DNA from: Ensifer sp. IC4062
GTDB taxonomy: Bacteria; Pseudomonadota; Alphaproteobacteria; Rhizobiales; Rhizobiaceae
NCBI RefSeq assembly: GCF_020193575.1
Contig: NZ_JADYVD010000032.1
Coordinates: 1-64,000 of the forward strand
Direction: 5' to 3'
Length of the DNA stretch: 64,000 nucleotides
Every line of letters starts with the position of its first letter. Positions within the stretch are counted from its first letter, which is position 1. Positions 16,057 to 24,117 of this stretch are shown here, one piece after another. The position numbers and the translations under genes are program-made. A model generated the notes under the pieces. That model was not told the origin of the DNA. It did not search any database and saw only the letters and a program-made list of their open reading frames with translations.

Positions 16057-17163
16057 TCAGATATCCAGCGTCATTACGACCGGGCAATGGTCGGAGGCTT
16101 TCGGCCGGTCCCAGCCGGTGCGCGGGTAGCGCTCCACCGCCTGCCCGTCCGGAAAGATCGTGCGAAACGGCTGGCCGGCGCGGATGATGTCGGGCACCCG
16201 GCTGGCATTGCGGCTGGCGAGCGCCGGCGACAGCCAGATATAGTCGAGCTGGCAAAGATGCCGCTCCTCCGGCCCGCGGCTGTGGAACAGCGTCCAGCGA
16301 TCGAGCACCGGCCGGCGCAGCATCGGGTTTTCGACGAAACCATCAAACGTGAAGATGTCAAGTGCGCTTGTCGTCTCCTCGCTCGGCACGAATTCATAGC
16401 CGTTGCGCCGGTCGCCACGGATCTCCACCTTCTCCTGGTAGTCGTTCATGTCGCCGCAGATCGCGAACGTCTTGTCGGCGGTGCGGCCTCGCCCGAAGCG
16501 GCTTTCGATGATGTGGCGCACGGCCTTGGCCTCGGCGATGCGCAGCGGCATCGTCGCCTGCCGGCCGTCGAGCCCCTCGCGCGCCGGTCCCATCGATTTG
16601 AAGTGCACGACATAAAGCGTCAGAGGCCGGCCGCCGATCCTCAGGTCCACCTCCAGGCAGTCGCGCTTGAAGATGCGGTCACCCGGCCGGTTGGTCTGCG
16701 CCAGCTCGTCGTTAAAAAGGTCGAGGTCGGCATAGGTGAGCCCCGCATAGCTCTTGACGTCGAGGCACTCGATCGGCTGCCCGTCGCGCGTCTCCTCGCG
16801 CATCAGCACGGCGACATCGATGCCGCGTGAATCATTGCCCTCGATCAGGTATTTCTGCCGGTAGCCGTTGCCAACCATGCGGAAGAGGTAGCCGTATTCG
16901 AAGGCCTGCAGCGCCGCCATGTTGTCGGCTTCCTGCAGGCAGAGGATATCCGCGTCGCAATCGGCAATCGCCAGCGCCGACATCTGCCGTGTGTCGTCCG
17001 TATGCGCGATCGTGCGCGCCTCCTCCAGCCGCTGGTACTCCGCCTCGCTCCTGACGTCGAAAAGCCTCAACACGCGATCCTGTTTCAACTGGTTGCGAAA
17101 GCCGGAAAAATCGAAGCGGCTCATGAGGTTTTCGATATTGAAGGTGGCAAGGCGAAGCGACAT
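16057..17163 (-). CDS. Endonuclease/exonuclease/phosphatase family protein
   Basis: A 368-residue hydrolase of the DNase I-like fold. Conserved stations are A-T-F-N-I-E-N at the N-terminus, C-L-Q-E-A-D near residue 77, V-V-H-F-K-S near residue 188, C-G-D-M-N-D near residue 235 and the final A-S-D-H-C-P-V. These give the metal-binding Glu and catalytic Asp/His pair. The substrate could be DNA, RNA or a phosphoester. No signal peptide is present from ATG 17163, the start chosen because MSLRLATFNIEN is the natural fold beginning. It is cotranscribed with the NUDIX gene, so a nucleotide-processing role is plausible. Confidence 0.87.
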   Translation of the reverse strand: MSLRLATFNIENLMSRFDFSGFRNQLKQDRVLRLFDVRSEAEYQRLEEARTIAHTDDTRQMSALAIADCDADILCLQEADNMAALQAFEYGYLFRMVGNGYRQKYLIEGNDSRGIDVAVLMREETRDGQPIECLDVKSYAGLTYADLDLFNDELAQTNRPGDRIFKRDCLEVDLRIGGRPLTLYVVHFKSMGPAREGLDGRQATMPLRIAEAKAVRHIIESRFGRGRTADKTFAICGDMNDYQEKVEIRGDRRNGYEFVPSEETTSALDIFTFDGFVENPMLRRPVLDRWTLFHSRGPEERHLCQLDYIWLSPALASRNASRVPDIIRAGQPFRTIFPDGQAVERYPRTGWDRPKASDHCPVVMTLDI

Positions 17164-17199
17164 CAGGCAATTCCGGTGAGAAATTGCCGCGGAGCTTAG

Positions 17200-17245
17200 A
17201 GCGGGATCAGAAAAGTGCAAAGCGGTTTTCCGCTGCTATCTCTCT
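17200..17245. repeat. Short palindromic repeat (AGAGCGGGAT family)
   Basis: AGAGCGGGATCAGAAAAGTG, then AGCGGTTTTCCGCTG and a degenerate TCTCTCTAACTC. It lies in the leader of the nuclease gene. Confidence 0.55.
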
Positions 17246-17282
17246 AACTCATTAGAATAGATTAGTTTTTGAGCTTCCCTGC

Positions 17283-17362
17283 TATATGATTCCTCAAATC
17301 GGAGTCGATTTAAGGACAAAATCCTGCAGCAATTCAAAGTGCTAGAGCGACCTTTTGCGCGT
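17283..17362. repeat. RIME-like repeat, reverse-oriented copy
   Basis: TCCTCAAATCGGAGTCGATTTAAGGA forms one hairpin and is followed by CTGCAGCAATTCAAAGTGCT, the complement of the AGCACTTTGAATTGCTGCA seen at 33031 and 54259. This is the second domain of the RIME-like element in inverse orientation. Confidence 0.6.
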
Positions 17363-17435
17363 GTGGTCACAGGACCCGACAGAAGCCAACTCGGTCTCTC
17401 GTCGGTTGCGGTAAGGTAATGCATCTCCTCCTCTC

Positions 17436-17550
17436 CTCATTCCTGTGCTTGTCACAGGAATCCAGCCAGCCCAAGTCCTTGGGGCTGAGAAGAGTCTTCC
17501 GCGCCGCAGACGCGGCGCTACTGGATTCCTGTGACAAGCACAGGAATGAG
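17436..17550. repeat. 115-bp composite element with 30-bp perfect inverted ends
   Basis: 17436-17465 and 17521-17550 are exact reverse complements (30 of 30), each itself a hairpin with the stem ATTCCTGTG/CACAGGAAT. The 55-bp core has two more hairpins (CCCAAG/CTTGGG and a GCGCCGC/GCGGCGC stem). It looks like a small non-autonomous mobile or structural element; no coding capacity is evident. Confidence 0.85.
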
Positions 17551-17591
17551 GGCGAGAAAAGCATCCGCCAAAGCCAATTAGGCTACTGGTA

Positions 17592-17622
17592 CTGTGGCGT
17601 CCGATCGGACGCGCGGCGCTGT
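17592..17622. repeat. RIME-like hairpin fragment
   Basis: TGTGGCGTCCGATCGGACGCGCGGCGCTGTC: a GCGTCC-GATC-GGACGC hairpin followed by the family's CGGCGCTGT end. With the copies at 17283 and 17436 it fills most of the 17164-17643 gap. Confidence 0.55.
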
Positions 17623-17643
17623 CGAGCCCTCCGCAGTGTAACC

Positions 17644-17751
17644 CTAATCGAGCCAGCCGAATTTCCTGAGCCAGGTCGCGTTCCATGCCATCAGAGCGTC
17701 CTGGGCCTCTTCATAGTGACGCGAGGCGACTTCATACGATACTGAGGTCAT
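17644..17751 (-). CDS. 35-residue small protein, uncharacterised
   Basis: An open frame of 35 codons plus TAG. The product starts MTSVSYEVASRHYEEAQ and ends with the tryptophan-rich TWLRKFGWLD. It has an acidic amphipathic helix and three tryptophans. GGGAACAGG lies just upstream of the ATG. A strong imperfect hairpin (17764-17796) sits in the leader about 12 bp upstream. I do not recognise the family. The clean start, stop and upstream structure, and its position outside the repeats on either side, favour a real gene. A DUF1127-like short protein is a possible analogue but the match is not clear. Confidence 0.5.
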   Translation of the reverse strand: MTSVSYEVASRHYEEAQDALMAWNATWLRKFGWLD

Positions 17752-17763
17752 TGCCTGTTCCCT

Positions 17764-17796
17764 GGGAACAAGTCCGCGGTCATGCGGACGGTTCCC
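17764..17796 (-). promoter_or_regulatory. Leader hairpin of the small gene
   Basis: GGGAAC (17764-17769) pairs with GTTCCC (17791-17796) and GTCCGC (17772-17777) with GCGGAC (17784-17789), a 12-bp interrupted stem. In the minus-strand transcript it ends about 12 nt before the start codon and could control access to the ribosome binding site. Confidence 0.5.
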
Positions 17797-17924
17797 GCTT
17801 TACGAAACCGGCGTCCATGCAGGCATAGTTTCCAGTGAACGCAATCTAGGTTAACAAGGTCTGAAGCACGCGCGAAACTCCGCCGCCCCATCGTTACGCG
17901 CCCACTTGAACTGAAAAAACCGTG

Positions 17925-18845
17925 CTACCGCGCCGGTGCGCCGTTCGCGTGAAGATGAAGCGCCCGGTAAACCGCCGTATGTGCCGGCGTCGGCACGCCG
18001 AATTCCTGTCCGAGCGCGTGCATCCGCCCCGACAGCCATTCGAGCTCGATCCGCTTGCCGCGCTGAAGGTCGTTGGCCATGGAGGATTGCGTTTCCGGCG
18101 GCAGCATCTGCCAGAGCGATGTGGTCTGTTGCACATAGCCCTCCGGCATCGGATGGCCCTTGGCCGCGGCGATCGCCATGCCTTCGTCGCGCAATTGCTC
18201 CATGAATTTCCGGCCTTCCGGGTCGGCGACGATCGCGCCGATGCCGGAGCGCATCAGGCTGGTGCCGCCGGAAAAGGCTGCGAGCGTTACAAACTTCATC
18301 CATAGCACCGGCTCGACATCGTCGACCACCTGCAGGGAAATGCCCTCGGCCCGCGCGCAGGCGTCGCGGAAGGCGGCAATCATCAGGTCGCTGCGCCCGC
18401 CGACCGTCATCTGCGTCATCCCGCTTGTCTGCTTGATCAGACCCGGCTCTTCCAGATAGGTGGAAACGTAGATGACGCCAGCCACGACCTGCGAGCTTGG
18501 TACGGAACGGGCGAGGATGTCGACCCCATCAACACCGTTCTGCAACGTCAAGACGGTTGTCTTCGGCCCGACCATCGGGACGATCGCGGCCGCCGCTTCC
18601 TCGCTGTCGTAAAGCTTGACTGCAAAGATCACGAGATCGACGACACCGACCTCGACGGGATCGTCCGTGGCGTTGACGCCAGGCAGGCTAACATTGCCGA
18701 GCGGGCTTTCGAGGCGCAGCCCCCGGCTGCGCATCGCATAAAGATGTTCGCCACGCGCGATGAAAGTGACGTCTTCGCCCGCTTTCGCGAGCCTCAGGCC
18801 GATATAGCCCCCGATGCCGCCCGAGCCCATCACCGCGATCCGCAT
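17925..18845 (-). CDS. Ketopantoate reductase family protein (PanE/ApbA)
   Basis: A 306-residue NADPH-dependent reductase. The Rossmann motif G-S-G-G-I-G-G-Y is at residue 7. The family's F-A-V-K-L-Y-D is near residue 74, with Lys as the usual cofactor-domain residue. V-L-T-L-Q-N-G-V near 99, W-M-K-F-V near 182 with the catalytic Lys, and E-L-E-W-L-S-G near 265 follow. The enzyme reduces 2-dehydropantoate to pantoate in coenzyme A synthesis, but rhizobia hold several paralogues and some act on other 2-keto acids. I therefore give no symbol. The SDR gene lies upstream on the same strand, beyond a RIME-like hairpin. Confidence 0.85.
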   Translation of the reverse strand: MRIAVMGSGGIGGYIGLRLAKAGEDVTFIARGEHLYAMRSRGLRLESPLGNVSLPGVNATDDPVEVGVVDLVIFAVKLYDSEEAAAAIVPMVGPKTTVLTLQNGVDGVDILARSVPSSQVVAGVIYVSTYLEEPGLIKQTSGMTQMTVGGRSDLMIAAFRDACARAEGISLQVVDDVEPVLWMKFVTLAAFSGGTSLMRSGIGAIVADPEGRKFMEQLRDEGMAIAAAKGHPMPEGYVQQTTSLWQMLPPETQSSMANDLQRGKRIELEWLSGRMHALGQEFGVPTPAHTAVYRALHLHANGAPAR

Positions 18846-18925
18846 GGCCTGCCCTCCCCGCGTTTCAGTCTCCGCACGATATCAGTTTCGCCATGCCAAA
18901 TCACGCCTCGGCCGGCGCCCGCATC

Positions 18926-18960
18926 TACAGCGCCGCGCGTCTTTCGAGACGCGCACGGGC
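18926..18960. repeat. RIME-like hairpin with UUCG loop
   Basis: A perfect 8-bp stem GCGCGTCT (18935-18942) / AGACGCGC (18947-18954) around TTCG, preceded by CTACAGCGCC. It lies between panE-like and SDR genes and may work as an intercistronic stem. Confidence 0.65.
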
Positions 18961-19008
18961 GCCGCCGGCCCGGTTCGTCGGTCGTTCCTTGTTGTCATGC
19001 GGTGTTTT

Positions 19009-19788
19009 TCAGGCGACCGACCAGCCGCCGTCGACGAGCAGATTCAAGCCCGTGATCAGCGAGGCGGCCGGCGAGGCCAGGAAGACCACCGCGCCCACGA
19101 CGTCATCCGTGTCGCCGATGCGGCCGAGCGGAATGTGCCCCACCGTCCGTTCGTAAAAGTCCTTGTCGGAAAGCGCCGGCTTCGTACCATCGGTCCAGAT
19201 GAAGGTAGGCGCGACGGTGTTGACGGTGATGCCGTAGCGCGCCCACTCCGCGGCTAAGCACCGAGAGAGATGGTTGATCGCCGCCTTGCTCATGCAGTAG
19301 ATCGCCTCGCCGCGCAGCGTCACGGTGCCCGCCTGGGAGCTGATGCTGATGATACGGCCGGCCTTCTGCGCAATCATCTGCCGGCCGACCGTCTGCGTCA
19401 TCAGGAAAGTGCCCTTGACGTTGACCTTCAGGATTTCGTCGAGATCGGCCTCGACGACGTCCTCCGCGAGATTGCCGGGCGCGACCCCGACATTATTGAC
19501 GAGCACATCGATCCTCTCAAACATCGCAATTGCCTCGGCCACTGAGGCCTCGATGTCGGCGCGTTTCGAAAGATCGAGCTGCACGGGAAGGACTTTCCGT
19601 CCCATGTCCCGGATTGCGCCGATCAGCTCCGCGGACGCCGCGGTGTCGCGCAGGCCGAGCACGATGTCGGAGCCGGCACCCGCACAGGCCAGTGCGCAGG
19701 CCCGACCGATCCCGCGTGAGGCGCCGGTGACAAAGGTGACCTTGCCCTTGAGGCTGAAATCCGGCGCATGCTTGAGTTCGTTTGCCAC
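19009..19788 (-). CDS. Short-chain dehydrogenase/reductase
   Basis: A 259-residue classical SDR. The motifs are T-G-A-S-R-G-I-G near residue 21 for the cofactor, L-V-N-N-V-G near 95, the catalytic serine in S-I-S-S-Q-A-G and Y-C-M-S-K as the YxxxK pair. It ends with the usual G-L-N-L-L-V-D-G-G. These NAD(P)-dependent oxidoreductases act on alcohols or ketones; the substrate cannot be read from the sequence. The start is GTG 19788 with GGAGG 10 nt upstream; an ATG closer to it is out of frame. Confidence 0.9.
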   Translation of the reverse strand: MANELKHAPDFSLKGKVTFVTGASRGIGRACALACAGAGSDIVLGLRDTAASAELIGAIRDMGRKVLPVQLDLSKRADIEASVAEAIAMFERIDVLVNNVGVAPGNLAEDVVEADLDEILKVNVKGTFLMTQTVGRQMIAQKAGRIISISSQAGTVTLRGEAIYCMSKAAINHLSRCLAAEWARYGITVNTVAPTFIWTDGTKPALSDKDFYERTVGHIPLGRIGDTDDVVGAVVFLASPAASLITGLNLLVDGGWSVA

Positions 19789-19907
19789 GGTCGCCCATCC
19801 TCCCGTTGGTCGTTTGCACAGCCATAACGTGAAGTCGACCGGAAAGACTCCGCGCCGGCCTCACTCAGGTGCGCCGAAAACGATTCTACCCGATCCGCTG
19901 CTGTTGC

Positions 19908-20483
19908 TCACTGTGTCAGCACGCCGATCTTCTTCGCGACCCAGGTGGAGAGGAAGTCCATCAGTTCCGGCGACAGGCAGTCATAGGGTTCGAGCCCAAT
20001 CCGCCTCAGGTGGTTGCGCACGCCGTTCATCTTCGCCGGATCGACGCCGCTTTCGATGATCGAGGAGACGAAGGCGGCAAAGCCCGGCTCCGGCCAGCCG
20101 CTCTCCTCGAACCGTTCGGGATGGATGAAGTCGAGCCCCTGAAAGGCGTGCTCGCGCTCCACAGGCCCGTACATGTGCACACCGCATTCCCTGCAGGCGT
20201 GCCGCCGTATGAGCGCGGTAGGATCGACGATTTCGAGCTTGTCGCCGTTTTCGACAACGGTGATGCTGTCATGCGGCGCAACCGCGACGATCGAGAATGC
20301 CGCCCCTTTCGGCTTCCAGCATTTGGTGCAGCCGCAGGCGTGATTGTGTGCGATCCCGCCGTTGACGCGGACCCTGACGGGACGATCCTTGCAGGCGCAT
20401 ACCAGCGTTCCACCGTTGAAGGTGGCACTGGCCTTGCCCATGCCGGCGTCGAGATAAGGGTGTAGTGGAACAGGAATTTCCAT
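19908..20483 (-). CDS. gfa: S-(hydroxymethyl)glutathione synthase (Gfa)
   Basis: A 191-residue protein of the length and sequence type of Gfa, which speeds the condensation of formaldehyde with glutathione in the glutathione-dependent oxidation route. Zinc ligand groups are C-A-C-K near residue 29, the central C-G-C-T-K-C-W near 50, and [10 protein letters not shown] near 96. The C-terminal [10 protein letters not shown] and [17 protein letters not shown] are typical of true Gfa. GGGAGGAAAGC before ATG 20483 fixes the start. The usual partner, a glutathione-dependent formaldehyde dehydrogenase, is not in the window. Confidence 0.9.
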   Translation of the reverse strand: MEIPVPLHPYLDAGMGKASATFNGGTLVCACKDRPVRVRVNGGIAHNHACGCTKCWKPKGAAFSIVAVAPHDSITVVENGDKLEIVDPTALIRRHACRECGVHMYGPVEREHAFQGLDFIHPERFEESGWPEPGFAAFVSSIIESGVDPAKMNGVRNHLRRIGLEPYDCLSPELMDFLSTWVAKKIGVLTQ

Positions 20484-20497
20484 GCTTTCCTCCCTTA

Positions 20498-20542
20498 GAT
20501 CACGACGGTTTGGGGCCGAGTCCACCCAAAACCATCGTGATC
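20498..20542. repeat. Long imperfect hairpin
   Basis: GATCACGA (20498-20505) pairs with TCGTGATC (20535-20542), continued inward by GGTTTGGG against CCCAAAACC. It lies in the 20484-20845 gap upstream of gfa and plsC. The rest of the gap holds a GCGGGATG...CATCCCGC repeat (20561-20603) and no gene. Confidence 0.6.
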
Positions 20543-20845
20543 TCTTCTAGAAGTTGAGACGCGGGATGCGCGCGGCAAAGCGCGCCCACTTTCCTCATCC
20601 CGCTCTCCTCGCCGTGTCCTCCCCTGCCGGTGGCGGCAACCTCATGTTTCATTCTCCCCTCCGGAATATACCACCGCATCCGGAAGATTGTCTCCGGGCG
20701 TGGAGACGGAGCGCAACGGCTTCTAGAAGCCCCGAAAGCGCCATCGCGCCCCTCCGCTTTGCACCAAACAAGGCATCTTCCCAGCCGCAACGGCCGTGCT
20801 ACAGTCTGCACATGCGTCAAGGGGGCTGGCGGGGGTGATATCCGG

Positions 20846-21490
20846 ATGAAGGCTTTGGTTGCGAAGGTCGCTGCGGCTTCCTTCGTTATATTCGCCCGCG
20901 CCATAACCGCGGTTCGCGCCATCTGGCCGGAAGAGGGATTGCCGGCTCGCCCTTGCGTCTATTTTGCCAATCATTCGAGCCACGGCGATTTCGTCCTCGT
21001 CTGGGCCGTGCTGCCGCCGAGGCTGCGCCACCGGACCCGCCCGGTGGCCGGCGCCGAATACTGGCTGAAATCGCGCACCAATACCTTCATCGGGCGCGAC
21101 GTCTTCAATGCGGTGCTGATCGAGCGTGAACGGGAGAAGCGGACGCATGATCCGGTGGCCCTGATGGTCTCAGCGATCGATGCCGGCTCGTCGCTGATCG
21201 TCTTTCCCGAGGGCACGCGAAACCAGACCGAGGAACGGCTGCTCCCCTTCAAGAGCGGAATTTTTCATCTGGTCGATCAGCGCCCGGAGGTCGATCTCGT
21301 GCCGGTGTGGATCAACAATTTGAACCGCGTCATGCCCAAGGGCGAGATCGTGCCGATCCCGCTGATCTGCACCGTCACCTTCGGCAACGCGCTCCGTTTT
21401 GCGCCCGGCGAAGACAAGCAAGCATTTCTCGAACGGATGCGGGCCGCTCTCCTGGCGCTTGCTCCGAAACCGGCAGGAAGCGGCGAATGA
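20846..21490 (+). CDS. Lysophospholipid acyltransferase (PlsC family)
   Basis: A 214-residue acyltransferase that would add the second acyl chain to lysophosphatidic acid or a similar lysolipid at the inner membrane. The catalytic N-H-S-S-H-G-D (NHx4D) is near residue 41 and the phosphate-binding F-P-E-G-T-R near residue 118. One N-terminal hydrophobic stretch (AKVAAASFVIFARAIT) anchors it. ATG 20846 follows GGGGGTG. Its stop overlaps the start of the CDP-diglyceride synthase-like gene by 4 bp (ATGA), the first of three such junctions in this operon. It is probably a second, specialised PlsC rather than the housekeeping copy. Confidence 0.9.
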   Translation: MKALVAKVAAASFVIFARAITAVRAIWPEEGLPARPCVYFANHSSHGDFVLVWAVLPPRLRHRTRPVAGAEYWLKSRTNTFIGRDVFNAVLIEREREKRTHDPVALMVSAIDAGSSLIVFPEGTRNQTEERLLPFKSGIFHLVDQRPEVDLVPVWINNLNRVMPKGEIVPIPLICTVTFGNALRFAPGEDKQAFLERMRAALLALAPKPAGSGE

Positions 21491-22437
21491 CTGCGGCAAG
21501 CTCCGATCTCGTGACTCTCGTCCTCGGCATCTTCGGTGTGCTGATCGTCGCCTCCACCGTCGGCTACATACTCGAGCGGCGTCTCGCGACCGACGGACCG
21601 AATGCCGCGGTCGAAAACCTCAACGCCCGTATCCGCGCCTGGTGGGCGATGGTCATCCTGATCGGCCTCGCCTTCATCGCCGGCCGGGTCGGCGTCCTCG
21701 TCCTCTTCGCCTTCTGCTCCTTTGCGGCGCTGAGGGAATTCATCACACTCATCTACACCCGGCGCGCCGACCATTGGGCGCTCGCCTCGGCCTTCTTCCT
21801 CATCCTGCCGATCCAGTATTACCTGCTCTGGGCCGAGGAATACGGTATCTTCTCGATCTTCATTCCGGTCTACGCCTTCCTCCTGATGCCGATCATCTCG
21901 GTACTCCGGGGCGACACCGAGCGCTTCCTGCTTCGCGTCGCCGAAGTGCAGTGGGCCTTGATGATCTGTGTCTTCTGCGTCTCGCACGTGCCGGCGCTCC
22001 TGACCCTCGACATACCCGGCTACGAGGGACGCAATGTGCTGCTGATCGCCTTCCTGGTGATCGTCGTGCAGCTGAGCGATGTGCTCCAATATGTCTGGGG
22101 CAAGCTCTTCGGCCGCACCAAGATCGCGCCGAAGCTCTCGCCGTCGAAGACGGTCGAGGGCTTTGTCGGCGGCATTGTCAGCGCCACGCTGATCGGGGCC
22201 GCCCTGTGGTGGATCACCCCGTTCACGCCGCTCCAGGCCGGCATCATGTCGTTCATCATCACCCTCATGGGCTTCCTCGGAGGGCTGGTGATGTCGGCGA
22301 TCAAACGCGACCGCGGCGTCAAGGACTGGGGTCATCTCATCGAAGGCCATGGCGGGCTGATCGACAGGCTGGATTCCGTCGTTTTCTCGGCGCCGATCTT
22401 CTTCCACATCGTGCGCTACTGGTGGTCGCTCTCATGA
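21487..22437 (+). CDS. Phosphatidate cytidylyltransferase-like protein (CdsA family)
   Basis: A 316-residue integral membrane enzyme with about eight helices, expected to make CDP-diacylglycerol from phosphatidate and CTP. The C-terminal signature is clear: S-A-I-K-R-D-R-G-V-K-D-W-G followed by G-H-G-G-L-I-D-R-L-D-S, with the metal/CTP-binding aspartates. Upstream are QLSDVLQYVWGKLFGRTKIAP and LSPSKTVEGF, also typical. ATG 21487 overlaps the plsC stop and the next gene starts inside its stop codon. Location in an operon with plsC and a CDP-alcohol phosphatidyltransferase suggests supply of CDP-DAG to that enzyme. Confidence 0.92.
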   Translation: MTAASSDLVTLVLGIFGVLIVASTVGYILERRLATDGPNAAVENLNARIRAWWAMVILIGLAFIAGRVGVLVLFAFCSFAALREFITLIYTRRADHWALASAFFLILPIQYYLLWAEEYGIFSIFIPVYAFLLMPIISVLRGDTERFLLRVAEVQWALMICVFCVSHVPALLTLDIPGYEGRNVLLIAFLVIVVQLSDVLQYVWGKLFGRTKIAPKLSPSKTVEGFVGGIVSATLIGAALWWITPFTPLQAGIMSFIITLMGFLGGLVMSAIKRDRGVKDWGHLIEGHGGLIDRLDSVVFSAPIFFHIVRYWWSLS

Positions 22438-22826
22438 GATCAATGTTGAGCGGGTGGGCGCGCAGCAACACCGTGCATGTGCTCTTTGCCTTTCTGGCCA
22501 TGGGTGGCTGGGCGGTCTTCGCCAACAGCGCTCATCCCATGCCGCAGCCGCTTATTTCCGGGCTTCTGCAAGGCGCGCTTTCGGCCGGTCTAACGCTTTT
22601 CCTCAAGTCGGTGATCGACGGGCTTTCGAAGCGCTTCCACGGGCCTGCGCGTTTCTGGGCGCCACCGCTCATCGCCTGCCTCGGCTCGGCAAGCCTGCTC
22701 ATGTCGCTCCACGCCCTTGGTGGAACGCCCGAAATACTCAAAACCGTGGCGGTCCCGCTCTTGGTCTCGACGACCTACGCGTGGACCTATGCCTATTCGA
22801 TTTCCAGGAAAAGAGGCGAACCATGA
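22434..22826 (+). CDS. Small membrane protein of the lipid operon
   Basis: A 130-residue protein with three to four hydrophobic segments: VHVLFAFLAMGGWAVFA near the N-terminus, a glycine/alanine-rich LLQGALSAGLTLFLKS, PPLIACLGSASLLMSLHAL, and VAVPLLVSTTYAWTYAYS. I recognise no catalytic motif. It is coupled on both sides by ATGA overlaps, so it is likely made in equal amounts with the CdsA-like and CDP-alcohol transferase proteins, perhaps as a partner or regulator. The start at 22434 rests on the overlap with the previous stop codon. Confidence 0.75.
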   Translation: MRSMLSGWARSNTVHVLFAFLAMGGWAVFANSAHPMPQPLISGLLQGALSAGLTLFLKSVIDGLSKRFHGPARFWAPPLIACLGSASLLMSLHALGGTPEILKTVAVPLLVSTTYAWTYAYSISRKRGEP

Positions 22827-23473
22827 CCGAGAAAGGCGACCGGCGGCCGCTCGCAAGCCGCAACACCCGCTGGGCCGGCGCGATCGCCCGCTGGATGGCC
22901 TCGCGGGCGATCACCCCCAACCAGATCTCGCAAGCAAGCATGGTGGCCGCCGCTCTCGCCGGCGGTGCGTTCTTCCTGGCAGGGCAGAACACGGGCACGA
23001 CACGGATCGTCTGCCTGCTCTTGGCCGCCCTGTTCTGCCAATTGCGCCTGCTCTGCAACCTCTTCGACGGCATGGTCGCCGTCGAGGGCGGCAAGGGAGA
23101 GCCGGATGGCCCTTTCTGGAACGAGTTTCCCGATCGCGTCGCCGACCTCCTCATATTCACGGGGCTCGGCTATGGCATCGGCACGCCGGGCCTCGGATGG
23201 GCGGCCGGCGCCTTCGCCGTGCTCACCGCCTATGTCCGCGAGCTTGGCCGCGCCACCGGAAATCCGAGCGATTTTTCCGGTCCGATGGCCAAGCAGCACC
23301 GCATGGCGACCGTCACCGCCGCCGCGGCCATCTCCATCCTCGAGCCCCTGTGGCAAGGCCACAACGAGGTGCTGACGATCGCCCTCTGGGTGGTCGCCCT
23401 CGGTGCGGCAATGACTGCCTTCCGCCGCGGACTGGTATTGGTCCAGCGGCTGAAGAAGGTGGGTGGACGCTAG
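22823..23473 (+). CDS. CDP-alcohol phosphatidyltransferase family protein, variant motif
   Basis: A 216-residue membrane protein of the CDP-alcohol phosphatidyltransferase family, which transfers a phosphatidyl group from CDP-DAG to an alcohol. Helices are visible at MVAAALAGGAFFLAG, TRIVCLLLAALFCQLRLL, GLGWAAGAFAVLTAYV and LTIALWVVALGAAM. The signature reads D-G-x2-A-V-x8-G-x3-N-x3-D from residue 81, where the family norm is D-G-x2-A-R-x8-G-x3-D-x3-D. One metal-type Asp is thus Asn and the Arg is Val. The acceptor alcohol is unknown. ATG 22823 overlaps the preceding stop. It is last in the four-gene operon. Confidence 0.85.
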   Translation: MTEKGDRRPLASRNTRWAGAIARWMASRAITPNQISQASMVAAALAGGAFFLAGQNTGTTRIVCLLLAALFCQLRLLCNLFDGMVAVEGGKGEPDGPFWNEFPDRVADLLIFTGLGYGIGTPGLGWAAGAFAVLTAYVRELGRATGNPSDFSGPMAKQHRMATVTAAAAISILEPLWQGHNEVLTIALWVVALGAAMTAFRRGLVLVQRLKKVGGR

Positions 23474-23519
23474 AGCAATTCCAGGAAGATTGCGCAACGG
23501 CTTGCCGCCGGAACTGCTC
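23473..23519. repeat. GCAATTCC-family repeat, degenerate copy
   Basis: AGCAATTCCAGGAAGATTGCG, then GGCTTGCCGCCGGAACTGCTC: the inverted ends of the repeat at 41416 and 59342, starting in the stop codon of the last lipid gene. It could serve as the 3' hairpin of the operon. Confidence 0.5.
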
Positions 23520-23723
23520 TTTCGACATCCGCCGCGCGATGGTCCTTCGCCCCGCCGGGCTGGATCATTTCATTGTCTCAATAGAACCGTGAATGACCCA
23601 ACTCTCTGCGCCCTCCCCGCCGCCGGCCGCAGTGACGTTAGACCGGGTCGGGTTTGTCACCTGGGAGGATCAAGACCAGTCGCAAAAAATTCGTGAGTCC
23701 GCCGTCGGAAGCGTCCTACTCCG

Positions 23724-23933
23724 TCATGCTTTCCAGGCGGCCTCGCTCTTTTGTTGGTAATGCGTGAAAGCCTTGACCAGCCCGCCGAGCACCTCCGCCG
23801 AGGTCTCGAACATCGCCTTGAATTGCGGGTCATCGACCTTGTTGATGTCCTCGCGCAAATGGTCGATCAGCGCGTTTAGCTTGCCTTTCACCTTCTGCGT
23901 ATGATGCGTCGCATTTGCGTCGGTGTGAGTCAT
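23724..23933 (-). CDS. Small conserved-type hypothetical protein
   Basis: A 69-residue soluble protein of unknown function. The product begins MTHTDANATHHTQKVKGKL and continues as one or two amphipathic helices (LNALIDHLREDINKV, KAMFETSAEVLGGLVKAFTHY), ending KSEAAWKA. GAAAGGAGACCGGAG gives a strong ribosome site right before ATG 23933; the longer frame to 24011 is arginine-rich noise. There is no cysteine or membrane helix. It resembles small cytosolic stress-associated proteins common in rhizobia, but I cannot name a family. Confidence 0.72.
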   Translation of the reverse strand: MTHTDANATHHTQKVKGKLNALIDHLREDINKVDDPQFKAMFETSAEVLGGLVKAFTHYQQKSEAAWKA

Positions 23934-24096
23934 CTCCGGTCTCCTTTCGGAATCGGTTTTTCTCCGGCGCCGCGCGCCACATCGAACGCGTGAAGGACCG
24001 CCTGTAACCAATTGGATTCACGCGCGATCTCTTCCCGCTCCACCACGGTTCAGGAGGCCATGCAACAGGCTCAACGTTTCGGATTTTGGACTGGTT

Positions 24097-24117
24097 CCGT
24101 AGCGACTCTCGCTACGG
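24097..24117. other. Perfect 9-bp hairpin
   Basis: CCGTAGCGA (24097-24105) and TCGCTACGG (24109-24117) around CTC. It is the first of three strong hairpins in the 23934-24889 gap, with 24209-24228 (GAATTCTT/AAGAATTC) and the terminator at 24427. No gene can be supported in the gap. Confidence 0.6.

Noticed and set aside
15317-16255. Longer form of the first NUDIX protein
   Set aside because: The extra 67 residues lie within the nuclease gene in another frame; ATG 16054 directly follows the nuclease stop and starts the recognisable protein.
17436-17550. Insertion sequence with a transposase
   Set aside because: The element has inverted ends but is only 115 bp and has no open frame; at most it is a non-autonomous element.
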